64,000 nucleotides of DNA from Rahnella aceris (GCF_011684115.1 NZ_JAADJV010000004.1:62001-126000), one strand, 5' to 3'; positions 20,273 to 30,316 are shown, counted from the stretch's first letter. Numbers and translations: made by a program. Notes: generated by a model from the letters alone, not told the origin.

Positions 20273-20432
20273 AGTGCTTCCTCAGTTCGGTGAGGCGTTG
20301 TGAAATTTGTTCGTTGTCTAACGTGATAACCTCAACCTGCAAACCATCCAGCGCGCTACTGGCCTGAAAGTTCTGCCGCTGACGTTCGCGAAAAAGTTTT
20401 TCCTGCTGCCTGAGTGTCAATTTCTTCGCCAT
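20262..20432 (-). CDS. yhfG: Fic inhibitor YhfG (FicA-type antitoxin)
   Basis: A 56-aa protein starting MAKKLTLRQQEKLF; the ATG at 20432 is chosen because GGGAGGA precedes it, whereas an upstream frame adds eight residues. E. coli YhfG/FicA has the inhibitory motif S-x-x-x-E-G, whose glutamate reaches into the Fic ATP site. Here the aligned segment is NFQASSALDGL, so glutamate is replaced by aspartate. The C-terminus ends LRKHYER as in E. coli. The replacement may weaken inhibition. Confidence 0.88.
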   Translation of the reverse strand: MAKKLTLRQQEKLFRERQRQNFQASSALDGLQVEVITLDNEQISQRLTELRKHYER

Positions 20433-20493
20433 TATTTCCTCCCTGGGTACAGCCATTCGGGCACATACCTTGTGGAGTTAAGTATAGACAGAG

Positions 20494-20519
20494 AAAAAAG
20501 GGCGCCAGCTTCAGCGCCC
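20494..20519 (-). terminator. Terminator after the DUF4432 gene
   Basis: Minus-strand GGGCGC (20519-20514) pairs with GCGCCC (20505-20500), followed by six T. It isolates the secreted-protein gene from yhfG-fic. Confidence 0.88.
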
Positions 20520-20529
20520 TAAACTCGGA

Positions 20530-21735
20530 TTATTCAACAGCGATAGGGGTCTCGTTCACGTCTGTTTTATGATCTGCCTGAAGCGTTTTCACGCGATCCT
20601 CAAGCTGTTTCACCGCCTGCGCATCCGGCAGAAGTGAATATTTCAGTTCAAACACCGTGCTCTGGCCGGGTTGCAGTTGTTTTACGCGGCCTTGTTTACG
20701 TTCGATAGTGACCGGATACGCATAGTTGGTGCCCGGTTCGATACCCGTAACGTAACCCTGCTTCAGAGTGTCGGTGTTTTTCCACAGCGTCAGCAGCGGC
20801 AACTGATGGGTATCGAATTCAATCGATGCTCCTTTGTTGCCCGCTTTGTTCACTACGCCAGCAATGGTTTTACCCTGTGCATCCGCCAGCGGAACCATGT
20901 TAAAGACCATCTCGTCGAAGCCTTTGGTTGGCCCGGCGTAAGTCTGCCAGTCTGCTAAACCTTTTTTGGCGTAATCATTGAACGGAGAAATTGATTTCAG
21001 CGGCGCAATGAAACGGGCGCCCTGCTCAAGGATCGGCTGACCGAAATTACTGTGATAAATAATCTGGTAGTCGCGCGGATAATCCGACTGGTTAGTCAGG
21101 GTGTCGTGGATGGTCCACGAATGACTACCCGGCACGTAACGCAGCTCAGTCCAGGTTTCCAGCTTGGCTTTCTTAAAGGTGTCTTCTTTCAGCAAGCCGC
21201 GCACCGTGATTTCATAAGGGGCTTTATCGGCAATATCAACCACCACTTTCGAGGCTGGTGTATTGCCCGCCCGACCGTGCAGCGTGTAAATCATGCCGTC
21301 AGCAGTAACAGGATGTCCGGTCCATTCAAAGCCGCAACGCACCATCATTTCGTTGAAACCTTCCAGCCAGCCCACGCCGTTACGGCTTTCAAGGTTGATA
21401 TAGGCCGGATTCACCACCTCCTGAACCGGAGAATCCCAACCTAAGCGGATGTTATCGCCGGTCACGTGCAGTAAATCCATCCCGCGCGTCGGGCTCAGTG
21501 CAATCGTCAGCCCTTTGCTGGTAATAGTGATGACTTTTGACCCTTCCTGTTTGCCACCGTGAAGCACTTTTTGTTCGATGCTGAAATCCGCGCCCGCGAT
21601 GTTCAGCTTTTTGTTGTCAGTCTTCCAGTTTCCCAGTTCTGTACCGGCTTCAGCATCCGTCAGCACGATGGTTTGTGCAGTGGCCTGCCACGAAAAAAGC
21701 CCCAGAACGATCCCGGTAACGAGTAATTTTTTCAC
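20530..21735 (-). CDS. Exported DUF4432/aldose-epimerase-fold protein
   Basis: A 401-aa protein with a clear Sec signal peptide (MKKLLVTGIVLGLFSWQATA, cleavage after ATA). The body resembles the galactose mutarotase-like beta-sandwich family annotated as DUF4432, with SPTRGMDLLHV, GVGWLEGFNEMMVRCG, YTLHGRAGNTP and IIYHSNFGQPIL as conserved-looking segments. A periplasmic role on a sugar or sugar derivative is possible, but no substrate can be read from the sequence. The last 30 residues look like a short coiled coil. It is a single gene with its own terminator, inserted between yhfG and yjgR. Confidence 0.8.
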   Translation of the reverse strand: MKKLLVTGIVLGLFSWQATAQTIVLTDAEAGTELGNWKTDNKKLNIAGADFSIEQKVLHGGKQEGSKVITITSKGLTIALSPTRGMDLLHVTGDNIRLGWDSPVQEVVNPAYINLESRNGVGWLEGFNEMMVRCGFEWTGHPVTADGMIYTLHGRAGNTPASKVVVDIADKAPYEITVRGLLKEDTFKKAKLETWTELRYVPGSHSWTIHDTLTNQSDYPRDYQIIYHSNFGQPILEQGARFIAPLKSISPFNDYAKKGLADWQTYAGPTKGFDEMVFNMVPLADAQGKTIAGVVNKAGNKGASIEFDTHQLPLLTLWKNTDTLKQGYVTGIEPGTNYAYPVTIERKQGRVKQLQPGQSTVFELKYSLLPDAQAVKQLEDRVKTLQADHKTDVNETPIAVE

Positions 21736-21935
21736 AATAACCCCTTTTTGCTGAATTGATTTAGCCCAAAAGCAATTCAGCCTACAAAGTCCGGCAGGCG
21801 AAAAACGTGACAGCCTTCAAGTTGAGCGGTTTTTATGCTAAATGACAGGCAGTAACGTGCCAGACCTCGCAAAAAATCGTAATTTCAGAGAGAAATTGCA
21901 AATGAAACTGAGATCTCAGGCAGGAAGAGACGCGC

Positions 21936-21959
21936 ATAAGCTGATGCGTTTCAGCTTAT
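21936..21959. repeat. Hairpin downstream of yjgR
   Basis: Perfect 9-bp stem ATAAGCTGA / TCAGCTTAT just beyond the yjgR stop on the minus strand. No T-run follows, so it is not a typical intrinsic terminator; it may stabilise the transcript end. Confidence 0.45.
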
Positions 21960-21978
21960 ACGCGTTAGCAGAAGGATG

Positions 21979-23502
21979 TTACTTTTTACGGCCTCCCATA
22001 ATGGAACCGAGAACCCCACGCAGGATCTGACGACCTAAATCACGCGCCATGCTTTTTGCCGCAACCTGTACCACACCGTCACGTTTACCCCCCCGTGGTC
22101 CGGTGCTGCCGAACAATATTTCATTCAGTCCCCCCATCAGCCCACCGCCGGAAGGGGTTTGCGCCGCCGGTTTGGCCGGGCCTGTGGATTGCGGCGTGTT
22201 GATCGTGCCGAAACCTTGTGCGGTGATTTTTTCGTAGGCCGATTCACGGTCTATGCTGTCTTCATAGCGACCATACAGAGGCGACTGGTTGATCGCTTTG
22301 TTACGTTCGTCGTCGCCAGTCATGCCCATTTTCGATTCCGGCGCTATCACCATCGCCCGCTCAACGATTTCAGGACGCCCCTTTTCATCCAGAAATGACA
22401 CCAGCGCCTCGCCAACGCCCAGTTCAGTGATCGCCGTTTCAGCGTCGAAAGCCGGATTCGCGCGCAGTGTTTGCGCCGCCGCTTTGACCGCTTTCTGGTC
22501 ACGCGGCGTAAAGGCGCGTAAGGCATGCTGTACGCGGTTACCGAGCTGCCCGAGCACGCTGTCAGGAATATCCAGCGGGTTTTGCGTCACGAAGTAAATA
22601 CCCACGCCTTTGGAGCGGATCAGCCGCACGACCTGTTCAATTTTTGTCAGCAGCGCCTGCGGGGCGTCATTGAACAGCAGATGAGCTTCGTCAAAGAAGA
22701 ACACCAGTTTGGGCTGCTCAGGGTCACCGACTTCCGGCAGATGCTCAAACAATTCAGCCAGCAGCCACAGCAGGAAAACGGAGTAGAGTTTAGGCTGATT
22801 AATCAGCTTATCCGCGGCCAGCAGGTTGATAATACCGTGGCCTTTCTTGTCGGTTTTCATCAGGTCATTAATATCCAGCATCGGCTCACCGAAGAACTGA
22901 TTTGCGCCCTGACCTTCCAGCGTCAGCAAGCCTCGCTGAATGGCGCCGATGGAAGCGGAAGAAATATTGCCGTACTGCGTCTGGAACTGTTTAGCGTTAT
23001 CACCGGTAAACTGCACCATGGCACGCAAATCTTTCATATCGAGCAGCAACAAGCCGTTGTCGTCGGCAATCTTAAACACCAGTTGCAGCACGCCGCTTTG
23101 CACGTCATTAAGATCGAGCAATCGCGCCAGCAGCAGCGGCCCGAGGTCAGAAATCGTCGCGCGGATCGGATGGCCTTTTTCACCAAAGATATCCCACGGG
23201 ATAATGCTGCATGCCTGCGGCTGCCAGTCCGTCACGCCAATATCATTCAACCGCGCGGCGAGTTTTTCCGACGCCACACCTTCAGCACCAATACCGGATA
23301 AATCCCCTTTCACATCGGCCAGAAAAACCGGAATACCGATACGGGAAAACTGCTCGGCCATTCGTTGCAGCGTGACGGTTTTACCGGTACCGGTCGCGCC
23401 GGTAATCAGTCCATGTCGGTTCGCCAGCGCAGGAAGGATCACCAGATCCTGTACCGGTTTACCTTCATTCATGGCTTTGGCAATCAGACGGGCTTCACTC
23501 AT
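21979..23502 (-). CDS. yjgR: HerA-like ATPase YjgR (DUF853)
   Basis: A 507-aa P-loop ATPase similar to E. coli YjgR (500 aa). Walker A is [14 protein letters not shown] near residue 36, and Walker B is [13 protein letters not shown] near residue 266. [27 protein letters not shown] is the following FtsK/HerA-type segment. The C-terminus is glycine-rich, then basic. Its cellular role is unknown. In E. coli this gene lies elsewhere, so its position next to ppiA is a rearrangement relative to that genome. Confidence 0.9.
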   Translation of the reverse strand: MSEARLIAKAMNEGKPVQDLVILPALANRHGLITGATGTGKTVTLQRMAEQFSRIGIPVFLADVKGDLSGIGAEGVASEKLAARLNDIGVTDWQPQACSIIPWDIFGEKGHPIRATISDLGPLLLARLLDLNDVQSGVLQLVFKIADDNGLLLLDMKDLRAMVQFTGDNAKQFQTQYGNISSASIGAIQRGLLTLEGQGANQFFGEPMLDINDLMKTDKKGHGIINLLAADKLINQPKLYSVFLLWLLAELFEHLPEVGDPEQPKLVFFFDEAHLLFNDAPQALLTKIEQVVRLIRSKGVGIYFVTQNPLDIPDSVLGQLGNRVQHALRAFTPRDQKAVKAAAQTLRANPAFDAETAITELGVGEALVSFLDEKGRPEIVERAMVIAPESKMGMTGDDERNKAINQSPLYGRYEDSIDRESAYEKITAQGFGTINTPQSTGPAKPAAQTPSGGGLMGGLNEILFGSTGPRGGKRDGVVQVAAKSMARDLGRQILRGVLGSIMGGRKK

Positions 23503-23582
23503 TTCATTGTCCTTGAAAGTGGCAGGCGGGGAGCTTTCTATAAAACTATAAGTCTCATCAAAGGGGCGTCAATAAATAGGCA

Positions 23583-23611
23583 ATAAAAAGCCCCCGGAAC
23601 CGGAGGCTTAG
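23583..23611 (-). terminator. Terminator after ppiA
   Basis: Minus-strand hairpin AAGCCTCCGG / CCGGGGGCTT with a short loop, followed by TTTTTATTG. It separates ppiA from yjgR. Confidence 0.85.
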
Positions 23612-23643
23612 AAAAACAGTATTCTGGAGGAAGGGCTGAAAAA

Positions 23644-24210
23644 TTAAGGCAGCACTTTCGCAGACAGGATCACAATCGGCGTCGTCGGCACGTTCTGGTA
23701 AGGCCCGACATTATCCGTTTTGACCTGAGACATTTTGTCTACCACATCCATGCCTTTAATGACTTTACCGAATACGGCATAGCCGAAATCACGCTGACCG
23801 TGATCGAGGAAGGCGTTATCTGCCACGTTGATGAAGAACTGGCTGGTCGCGCTGTCTTTATCGGCAGTACGCGCCATGGCGATGGTGCCGCGCAGGTTAC
23901 GCAGGCCATTGTCCGCTTCGTTCTTGATCGGCTCTTTGGGCGCTTTTTGCTGCATGTCAGCCGTAAAACCGCCACCCTGCACCATGAAGCCCGGGATCAC
24001 GCGGTGGAAAATGGTGTTGTTGTAATAGCCGCTCTGAGCGTAATCAACGAAATTCTTCACAGAAACCGGTGCCTTCGCACTGTCGAGTTCCAATTCGATA
24101 TTCCCCGCTGAAGTGGTCAGCATGACATGGGTTTGGGCGGCCGCAAGAACAGGCTCCATTGCAGTCAGGGATAGCAGCGCAGTCAGGGCCACTAAAGTAC
24201 GTTTAAACAT
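23644..24210 (-). CDS. ppiA: Periplasmic peptidyl-prolyl isomerase A
   Basis: Cyclophilin-type foldase, 188 aa (E. coli 190). The ATG at 24210 is chosen because it begins a good signal peptide ([20 protein letters not shown], cleavage near VLAA) and AGGAA lies upstream; the longer frame adds 13 residues. Cyclophilin motifs include [37 protein letters not shown] and [17 protein letters not shown]. Acts on proline bonds of exported proteins in the periplasm. Confidence 0.96.
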   Translation of the reverse strand: MFKRTLVALTALLSLTAMEPVLAAAQTHVMLTTSAGNIELELDSAKAPVSVKNFVDYAQSGYYNNTIFHRVIPGFMVQGGGFTADMQQKAPKEPIKNEADNGLRNLRGTIAMARTADKDSATSQFFINVADNAFLDHGQRDFGYAVFGKVIKGMDVVDKMSQVKTDNVGPYQNVPTTPIVILSAKVLP

Positions 24211-24355
24211 GACGGTTCCTTTCTTCAGAATACAAACAACAGATCCCACTGATTCTAAAGAGGCTTTACGCTTAGCGCCAGACCTTTACCTTTATTTACG
24301 CTTGGGAATAAATATTCCAATTATTTCAGAATATTACATCATATTTTTCACTGCC

Positions 24356-25639
24356 TTAGCTGTTGAAATCCACAGCGTGATCTTCATCAAGATGGATGAG
24401 GGTTTTTGCCAGCTGTGTTTGCGCGATCAGTACGCCCTCGCGCAGAGAATATTGTACCGGTGTCTGGCGGCGCACCGCGTCGAAACCACTTTGTGCTGGC
24501 AGGATCACCAGGCTGGCAGCATAGCCACTTTCCAGACCGTAACCTTGCAGATTCATAGTGCGGGCGCTGTAGGTGGTGATGAGCTTCAGCCCGTCATTAA
24601 TTTGCTGATATCCCATCAGCTGACAGACATGCAGCCCCATGTGCAGTACCTGCAACATATTGGCGGTGCCGAGCGGATACCACGGGTCAAACACATCATC
24701 ATGGCCGAAACAGACGTTGATCCCCGCCTCCAGCATTTCTTTCACACGCGTAATACCGCGGCGTTTCGGATAGGTGTCAAACCGTCCCTGCAGGTGGATA
24801 TTGACCAGCGGATTGGCGACAAAGTTGATACCTGACATTTTCAGCAAGCGGAATAAACGCGAAGTGTACGCGCCGTTATAGGAATGCATCGCGGTGGTAT
24901 GGCTGGCGGTAACGCGCGCGCCCATGTTTTCACGCAGGGCCAGCGCGGCCACAGTTTCGACAAAACGCGACTGCTCATCGTCAATTTCATCGCAATGGAC
25001 GTCGATCAGCTTGTCGTATTTTTTCGCCAGTTCGAAGGTTTTATGCAGCGATTCCACACCGTATTCGCGGGTGAACTCGAAATGGGGAATCGCACCGACG
25101 ACGTCAGCGCCCAGCTTCAGCGCCTCTTCCAGCAAGGCTTCGCCGTTCGGGTACGACATGATGCCTTCCTGCGGAAACGCCACAATTTGCAGCGTGACCC
25201 ACGGCGCGACTTCAGCTTTCACTTCCAGCATGGCTTTGAGTGCCGTCAGCGTCGGATCAGACACATCCACATGGGTGCGCACATGCTGGATGCCGTTGGC
25301 TATCTGCCACTTTAGCGTCTGCCAGGCGCGCTGTTTGACGTCTTCATGCGACAACAGCGCCTTGCGTTCTGCCCAGCGTTCAATGCCTTCAAATAACGTA
25401 CCGGACTGATTCCATGCTGGCTGACCGGCGGTTTGAGTGGTATCGAGATGAATGTGCGGCTCGATAAAAGGAGGGATTGCCAACCCCCCTTCAGCATCCA
25501 GGATATGCTCGCCATAGTCGGCATTATCCCATTGAGGGACAATCTGGCGTATCACGCCGCCTTCGATATCTATCTGCCACAACCCTTCCCGGTCAGGCAA
25601 CCGTACATTTTTCACGGTACGCAAAAGAGTTTTCGTCAC
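24356..25639 (-). CDS. codA: Cytosine deaminase
   Basis: Deaminates cytosine to uracil in pyrimidine salvage. The 427 aa equal E. coli CodA. Metal-site segments are visible: [15 protein letters not shown] (HxH), [24 protein letters not shown] and [14 protein letters not shown]. No cytosine permease gene codB is adjacent, unlike the E. coli codBA operon. It occupies the place between ppiA and nirB where E. coli has tsgA, and is divergent from nirB. Promiscuous relatives deaminate isoguanine or creatinine, so substrate is strongly suggested rather than proven. Confidence 0.93.
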   Translation of the reverse strand: MTKTLLRTVKNVRLPDREGLWQIDIEGGVIRQIVPQWDNADYGEHILDAEGGLAIPPFIEPHIHLDTTQTAGQPAWNQSGTLFEGIERWAERKALLSHEDVKQRAWQTLKWQIANGIQHVRTHVDVSDPTLTALKAMLEVKAEVAPWVTLQIVAFPQEGIMSYPNGEALLEEALKLGADVVGAIPHFEFTREYGVESLHKTFELAKKYDKLIDVHCDEIDDEQSRFVETVAALALRENMGARVTASHTTAMHSYNGAYTSRLFRLLKMSGINFVANPLVNIHLQGRFDTYPKRRGITRVKEMLEAGINVCFGHDDVFDPWYPLGTANMLQVLHMGLHVCQLMGYQQINDGLKLITTYSARTMNLQGYGLESGYAASLVILPAQSGFDAVRRQTPVQYSLREGVLIAQTQLAKTLIHLDEDHAVDFNS

Positions 25640-25762
25640 GCGTTACCTCATCATTTTTAGTAAGACTGCGTTGTCGGTGATGTTAAAGCCAATCTTAGAA
25701 CAATAGCCTGAAAGTGTTTATAAATCGAAAGGTTACGTAAAAACCCAATAAAATCAGTCAAA

Positions 25763-25778
25763 TACCCCCTAAGGAGTA
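25763..25778 (+). promoter_or_regulatory. NarL/NarP 7-2-7 site at nirB
   Basis: TACCCCC-TA-AGGAGTA is an inverted heptamer pair with 2-bp spacing, as required by NarP and used by NarL. Its centre is exactly 28 bp upstream of the FNR site centre, the same offset as in E. coli nirB (-69.5 versus -41.5). Confidence 0.85.
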
Positions 25779-25791
25779 TATTGGAACTGGC

Positions 25792-25805
25792 TTGATTTGC
25801 ATCAA
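25792..25805 (+). promoter_or_regulatory. FNR site at nirB
   Basis: TTGATTTGCATCAA matches the FNR consensus TTGATnnnnATCAA at every position. If it acts as a class II site at -41.5, transcription starts near 25840, with TATGTT at 25827-25832 as the probable -10. Confidence 0.9.
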
Positions 25806-25862
25806 TACCCCCTGTTACGCGCGGGTTATGTTTAGCCTCAGAAAATCAATATTGAGGCAATT

Positions 25863-28415
25863 ATGAGCAAAGTCAGAATCGCGATTATTGGCAACGGCAT
25901 GGTCGGCCATCGCTTTATCGAAGATTTACTGGATAAAGCAGAACCGGGCCAGTTCGATATCACGGTATTTTGTGAAGAGCCGCGCGTGGCCTATGACCGC
26001 GTCCATCTTTCCTCTTATTTTTCACATCATACTGCCGAAGAACTGTCGCTGGTTCGCGAAGGATTCTACGAAAAACATAACGTCAATGTGCTGATTGGCG
26101 AACGGGCGATTACGCTCAACCGCAGTGAAAAAGTCATTCATTCCAGCAGCGGCCGCACGGTGTATTACGACAAACTGATTATCGCCACCGGCTCCTACCC
26201 GTGGGTGCCGCCGATCGCGGGTTCTGACAGTCAGGATTGCTTCGTTTACCGCACCATTGAAGACTTACATGCCATCGAATCCTGCGCCCGTCGTAGCAAA
26301 CGCGGTGCCGTGGTCGGCGGCGGTCTACTCGGCCTTGAAGCCGCCGGTGCATTGAAAAACCTCGGGGTTGAAACCCACGTGGTAGAATTCGCCCCCGGCC
26401 TGATGGCGGAACAACTCGATACGCAGGGCGGCAGCCAGCTACGCCAGAAAATCGAAAGCATGGGCGTACGCGTCCACACCGCCAAAAATACTCAACAGAT
26501 TGTTCAGGGCGGCACGTCTGCCCGTAAAACGATGGAGTTCGCCGATGGCACCTTCCTTGAAGTCGATTTCATCGTATTCTCCACCGGTATCCGTCCGCAG
26601 GACAAACTGGCGCGCCAGTGTGATTTAGAGATCGCTCCGCGCGGTGGCATTGTGATTAACGACCAGTGCCAGACCAGTGACCCGGATGTGTACGCCATCG
26701 GCGAATGTGCTTCGTGGAATCAGCGTACTTTCGGTCTGGTGGCACCGGGCTACAAAATGGCGCAGGTCACCGCTGATCATTTACTCGGTCGCGATAACGC
26801 CTTCACCGGCGCAGACATGAGCGCCAAACTGAAACTGTTAGGCGTGGATGTGGCCGGTATCGGCGACGCGCATGCCCGCACGCCGGGCGCACGCAGCTAC
26901 GTTTATCTGGATGAAACCAAAGCGTTGTACAAACGCCTGGTGGTCAGCGAAGACAATAAAACGCTGCTCGGTGCCGTGCTGGTCGGTGATACCAGCGATT
27001 ACGGCAATCTGCTGCAACTGGTGCTGAACAGTATTCCACTGCCGGAAAATCCCGATGCGCTGATCCTGCCCGCTCACGCAGGCAGCGGTGGCGCGGTGAT
27101 TGGCACCGATGCCCTGCCGGAAAGCGCGCAAATCTGTTCGTGTTTTGACGTCACCAAAGGCGATATCATCAAAGCGGTTCAGGGCGGTTGTCACACCGTG
27201 GCGGCACTGAAATCGGCGACCAAAGCCGGTACCGGTTGCGGCGGCTGTATCCCGCTGGTAACGCAGGTGCTAAATGCTGAACTCAGCAAACAAGGCATCG
27301 AAGTTAACCATCATCTGTGCGAACACTTCGCCTATTCGCGCCAGGAGCTTTATCACCTGATCCGCGTGGAAGGTATCCGCTCATTCGACGACTTGCTGAA
27401 TAAATACGGCAAAGGCTACGGTTGTGAAGTCTGTAAACCGACCGTCGGATCGCTGCTGGCTTCCTGCTGGAACGATTACGTGCTGAAACCGCAGCACACG
27501 CCATTGCAGGATACCAACGATGTGTTCCTTGCTAACATGCAAAAAGACGGTACCTATTCCGTTATACCGCGCTCGCCGGGCGGTGAAATCACACCGCAAG
27601 GCTTGCAGGCAATTGGTGAAATCGCAGCTGAATACAATCTCTACACCAAAATTACCGGCTCGCAGCGTATCGGCATGTTCGGCGCGCAAAAGGACGATTT
27701 ACCCGCCATCTGGCAGAAACTGATTAACGCTGGCTTCGAAACCGGTCAGGCCTATGCCAAAGCCCTGCGTATGGCAAAAACCTGCGTCGGCAGCACCTGG
27801 TGCCGTTACGGCGTGGGCGACAGCCTCGGTTTCGGCATCAGCCTGGAAAACCGCTACAAAGGCATCCGCACGCCCCACAAAATGAAATTTGGCGTGTCCG
27901 GTTGTACCCGTGAATGCTCGGAAGCACAGGGCAAAGACGTGGGGATTATCGCCACGGAAAACGGCTGGAACCTGTACGTCTGCGGTAACGGCGGCATGAA
28001 ACCTCGTCATGGCGATTTACTGGCGGCCGATCTGGATAACGATACCCTGTTGCGTTACCTCGACCGCTTCATGATGTTCTACATCCGCACTGCCGATAAA
28101 CTGCAACGTACCTCGGTCTGGATGGACAATCTCGAAGGCGGCATCGACTACCTGCGTAAAGTCATCATCGATAACAAACTGGGAATTAACGACCAGCTCG
28201 AAGCCGAACTGACACGCCTGCGCGACTCAGCGGTTTGTGAATGGCAGGAAACGCTGAACGATCCGGCGGCGCAAACCCGCTTCAGTCACTTTATCAACAG
28301 CAGCCAGCGTGACCCGAACGTGCAGTTCGTCGGTGAGCGTCAGCAACATCGTCCGGCGCGTCCTGACGAACGTATCCCGGTAAGACAAATCGCCGACGGG
28401 GAGGAAGTATTATGA
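25863..28415 (+). CDS. nirB: NADH-dependent nitrite reductase, large subunit
   Basis: Cytoplasmic six-electron reduction of nitrite to ammonium. The 850 aa match E. coli NirB (847). Order: FAD/NAD(P) reductase region from the N-terminal IAIIGNGMVGHRFIEDL with a second nucleotide motif GAVVGGGLLGLEAAGAL, a BFD-like [2Fe-2S] segment (ICSCFDVTKGD ... GTGCGGCIP, about residues 420-465), then the sulfite/nitrite reductase part with siroheme-4Fe4S cysteines in KTCVGSTWCRYG and FGVSGCTRECSEA. GAGG precedes the ATG. Anaerobic, nitrate/nitrite-responsive control is indicated by the promoter. Confidence 0.98.
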   Translation: MSKVRIAIIGNGMVGHRFIEDLLDKAEPGQFDITVFCEEPRVAYDRVHLSSYFSHHTAEELSLVREGFYEKHNVNVLIGERAITLNRSEKVIHSSSGRTVYYDKLIIATGSYPWVPPIAGSDSQDCFVYRTIEDLHAIESCARRSKRGAVVGGGLLGLEAAGALKNLGVETHVVEFAPGLMAEQLDTQGGSQLRQKIESMGVRVHTAKNTQQIVQGGTSARKTMEFADGTFLEVDFIVFSTGIRPQDKLARQCDLEIAPRGGIVINDQCQTSDPDVYAIGECASWNQRTFGLVAPGYKMAQVTADHLLGRDNAFTGADMSAKLKLLGVDVAGIGDAHARTPGARSYVYLDETKALYKRLVVSEDNKTLLGAVLVGDTSDYGNLLQLVLNSIPLPENPDALILPAHAGSGGAVIGTDALPESAQICSCFDVTKGDIIKAVQGGCHTVAALKSATKAGTGCGGCIPLVTQVLNAELSKQGIEVNHHLCEHFAYSRQELYHLIRVEGIRSFDDLLNKYGKGYGCEVCKPTVGSLLASCWNDYVLKPQHTPLQDTNDVFLANMQKDGTYSVIPRSPGGEITPQGLQAIGEIAAEYNLYTKITGSQRIGMFGAQKDDLPAIWQKLINAGFETGQAYAKALRMAKTCVGSTWCRYGVGDSLGFGISLENRYKGIRTPHKMKFGVSGCTRECSEAQGKDVGIIATENGWNLYVCGNGGMKPRHGDLLAADLDNDTLLRYLDRFMMFYIRTADKLQRTSVWMDNLEGGIDYLRKVIIDNKLGINDQLEAELTRLRDSAVCEWQETLNDPAAQTRFSHFINSSQRDPNVQFVGERQQHRPARPDERIPVRQIADGEEVL

Positions 28416-28762
28416 GCCAATGGTTAACGCTTTGTTCTGTCCACCAGATCCTGCCTGCATGCGGTGTTTGCGCACTGGCAGGCGATCAGCAGGTCGCGCT
28501 GTTTCGTCCTTATGCTGATGAGCAGATTTTTGCGCTGTCGAACATCGACCCTTTCGCACAGGCCAGCGTGCTGTCACGCGGGATTATCGCTGAACATCAG
28601 GGCGAGCTTTGGGTAGCCAGTCCGCTGAAAAAACAGCATTTCCGCCTGACCGACGGTGTCTGCATGGAAGACGAGCAGTATTCGATTCCGGCTTACGAGG
28701 TCCGCGTACAGGACGGAAATGTGGAAATCAACACCGCCAGGCTTCGGGCTGAAATCGGCTAA
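28412..28762 (+). CDS. nirD: Nitrite reductase (NADH), small subunit
   Basis: A 116-aa Rieske-like small subunit of NirBD (E. coli 108 aa). Like E. coli NirD it lacks full iron-sulfur ligation: the CxH/CxxH pairs of true Rieske proteins are not present. Conserved stretches are [20 protein letters not shown] and [15 protein letters not shown]. Its ATG overlaps the nirB stop by 4 nt (ATGA), so the two are translationally coupled. Confidence 0.95.
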   Translation: MSQWLTLCSVHQILPACGVCALAGDQQVALFRPYADEQIFALSNIDPFAQASVLSRGIIAEHQGELWVASPLKKQHFRLTDGVCMEDEQYSIPAYEVRVQDGNVEINTARLRAEIG

Positions 28763-28777
28763 ACGCCGCGCCTTCCA

Positions 28778-28802
28778 CGCCGCCTCCGGGCGGCGTTATT
28801 AT
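28778..28802 (+). terminator. Hairpin between nirD and cysG
   Basis: Seven-bp stem CGCCGCC / GGCGGCG (28778-28784 with 28789-28795), TCCG loop, followed by TTATTATT. It may attenuate transcription into cysG. It lies where nirC would be in E. coli. Confidence 0.6.
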
Positions 28803-28853
28803 TCATTCCAAAGAACGCTATTTCAAAGAACGCCGCCTCAGAGAATATTATCT

Positions 28854-30236
28854 ATGGATTACCTGCCCCTTTTTTGTCAGTTAAAAAACAGAGCCTGCTT
28901 ACTGGTCGGTGCCGGTGATGTTGCAGAGCGTAAAGCGCGTTTGCTGCTGGAAGCTGGCGCAAAACTAACGGTGAACGCCCTCACCTTTACGCCGCAATTT
29001 CAGATCTGGGCAGATGAAGGCAAAGTCCGCCTGTTACGCGGTGAATTTTCACCGCTGCTGGTGGATGAAAAATGGCTGGTGATCGCTGCGACCGATTCCG
29101 ATCTGGTGAATCAGGAAGTCAGCGAAGCCGCAGATCACCGCCGCGTGTTCTGCAACGTGGTCGATGCGCCGGAAAGTGCCAGCGTGATCATGCCGTCGAT
29201 CATTGACCGTTCTCCGCTGATGATCGCGGTGTCTTCCGGCGGTAATGCGCCGGTACTCGCGCGTTTGCTGCGCGAACGTCTGGAATCCATTCTGCCGCAG
29301 CATCTGGGCAAACTGGCACAGGTCGCGGGCGGATTGCGGGCGCGGGTAAAAACACATTTTCCTGATGCTTCTGAGCGCCGTCGCTGGTGGGAAAAACTGT
29401 TTAATCATCATCGCCTGGCGCAGTCGCTGGCGAACAATGACAACGTGCAAAGCCACGAATACCTTGAAGAATTATTCCGCGAGCCCGTGGATAAACATGG
29501 CGAAGTGATTCTGGTCGGCGCCGGACCGGGCGATGCCGGATTACTGACGCTCAAAGGCTTGCAACAGATGCAACTGGCCGACGTGGTGGTTTACGACCGG
29601 CTGGTTTCTGACAGCGTGCTGAATCTGGCACGTCGCGACGCGGAGCGGATTTTCGTGGGCAAACGTGCCGGACACCATTGTGTGCCGCAGGAGCGCATCA
29701 ATGAAATCCTGCTGGAACAGGCGCAGATGGGCAAACGCGTTGTCCGTCTCAAAGGGGGCGATCCGTTTATCTTTGGTCGTGGCGGCGAAGAACTGGAAGC
29801 ACTGAAAGCCGCAGGTATCGCATTTTCCGTGGTACCTGGCATCACGGCGGCCTCCGGTTGTTCCGCTTACAGCGGTATTCCGCTGACCCACCGCGACCAC
29901 GCGCAAAGCGTGCGGCTGATCACCGGCCATGCGAAGCAGGATGGAGTTTTAGACTGGGCCTGCATGGCGCAAACTCAGCAAACACTGGTGTTTTATATGG
30001 GGCTTACGCAGGCCGGAGAGATCCAGCGCCGGTTGCTGGAGAATGGCCTGGCAGCAGAAACGCCTGTCGCACTGGTAGAAAACGGCACCAGCCAGCAACA
30101 ACGAGTGGTGACAGGGAAGCTCACAGAGCTCGAAAATCTGGCGAAAAAGGTGCAAAGCCCCAGTCTGATTATTGTCGGCAGCGTGGTGAGCTTACGTCAG
30201 AAACTCAACTGGTTTGCCAGCGAAACCTGTCTGTGA
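28854..30236 (+). CDS. cysG: Siroheme synthase (trifunctional)
   Basis: Makes siroheme, the cofactor of NirB and sulfite reductase, from uroporphyrinogen III. The 460 aa (E. coli 457) comprise an N-terminal precorrin-2 dehydrogenase/ferrochelatase (Rossmann [20 protein letters not shown]) and a C-terminal uroporphyrinogen methyltransferase from about residue 217 ([33 protein letters not shown]). The start [10 protein letters not shown] at 28854 matches E. coli; the frame upstream overlaps nirD and is not conserved. It directly follows nirBD. Confidence 0.97.
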   Translation: MDYLPLFCQLKNRACLLVGAGDVAERKARLLLEAGAKLTVNALTFTPQFQIWADEGKVRLLRGEFSPLLVDEKWLVIAATDSDLVNQEVSEAADHRRVFCNVVDAPESASVIMPSIIDRSPLMIAVSSGGNAPVLARLLRERLESILPQHLGKLAQVAGGLRARVKTHFPDASERRRWWEKLFNHHRLAQSLANNDNVQSHEYLEELFREPVDKHGEVILVGAGPGDAGLLTLKGLQQMQLADVVVYDRLVSDSVLNLARRDAERIFVGKRAGHHCVPQERINEILLEQAQMGKRVVRLKGGDPFIFGRGGEELEALKAAGIAFSVVPGITAASGCSAYSGIPLTHRDHAQSVRLITGHAKQDGVLDWACMAQTQQTLVFYMGLTQAGEIQRRLLENGLAAETPVALVENGTSQQQRVVTGKLTELENLAKKVQSPSLIIVGSVVSLRQKLNWFASETCL

Positions 30237-30280
30237 TGCCCTTCTGTTCAAAAAACTCCATTTATTTTATTAATCAATTC

Positions 30281-30308
30281 AGAGAAGTGAATTCAGATTC
30301 ACTTCTCT
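30281..30308 (+). terminator. 12-bp hairpin downstream of cysG
   Basis: Perfect stem AGAGAAGTGAAT / ATTCACTTCTCT with a TCAG loop, 44 nt after the cysG stop. No T-run follows, so termination efficiency is uncertain. Confidence 0.5.
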
Positions 30309-30316
30309 CCCCGCAC

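Noticed and set aside
24299..24322. AT-rich imperfect palindrome after codA
   Set aside because: Short, AT-only arms with no T-run or GC stem; not distinguishable from background.
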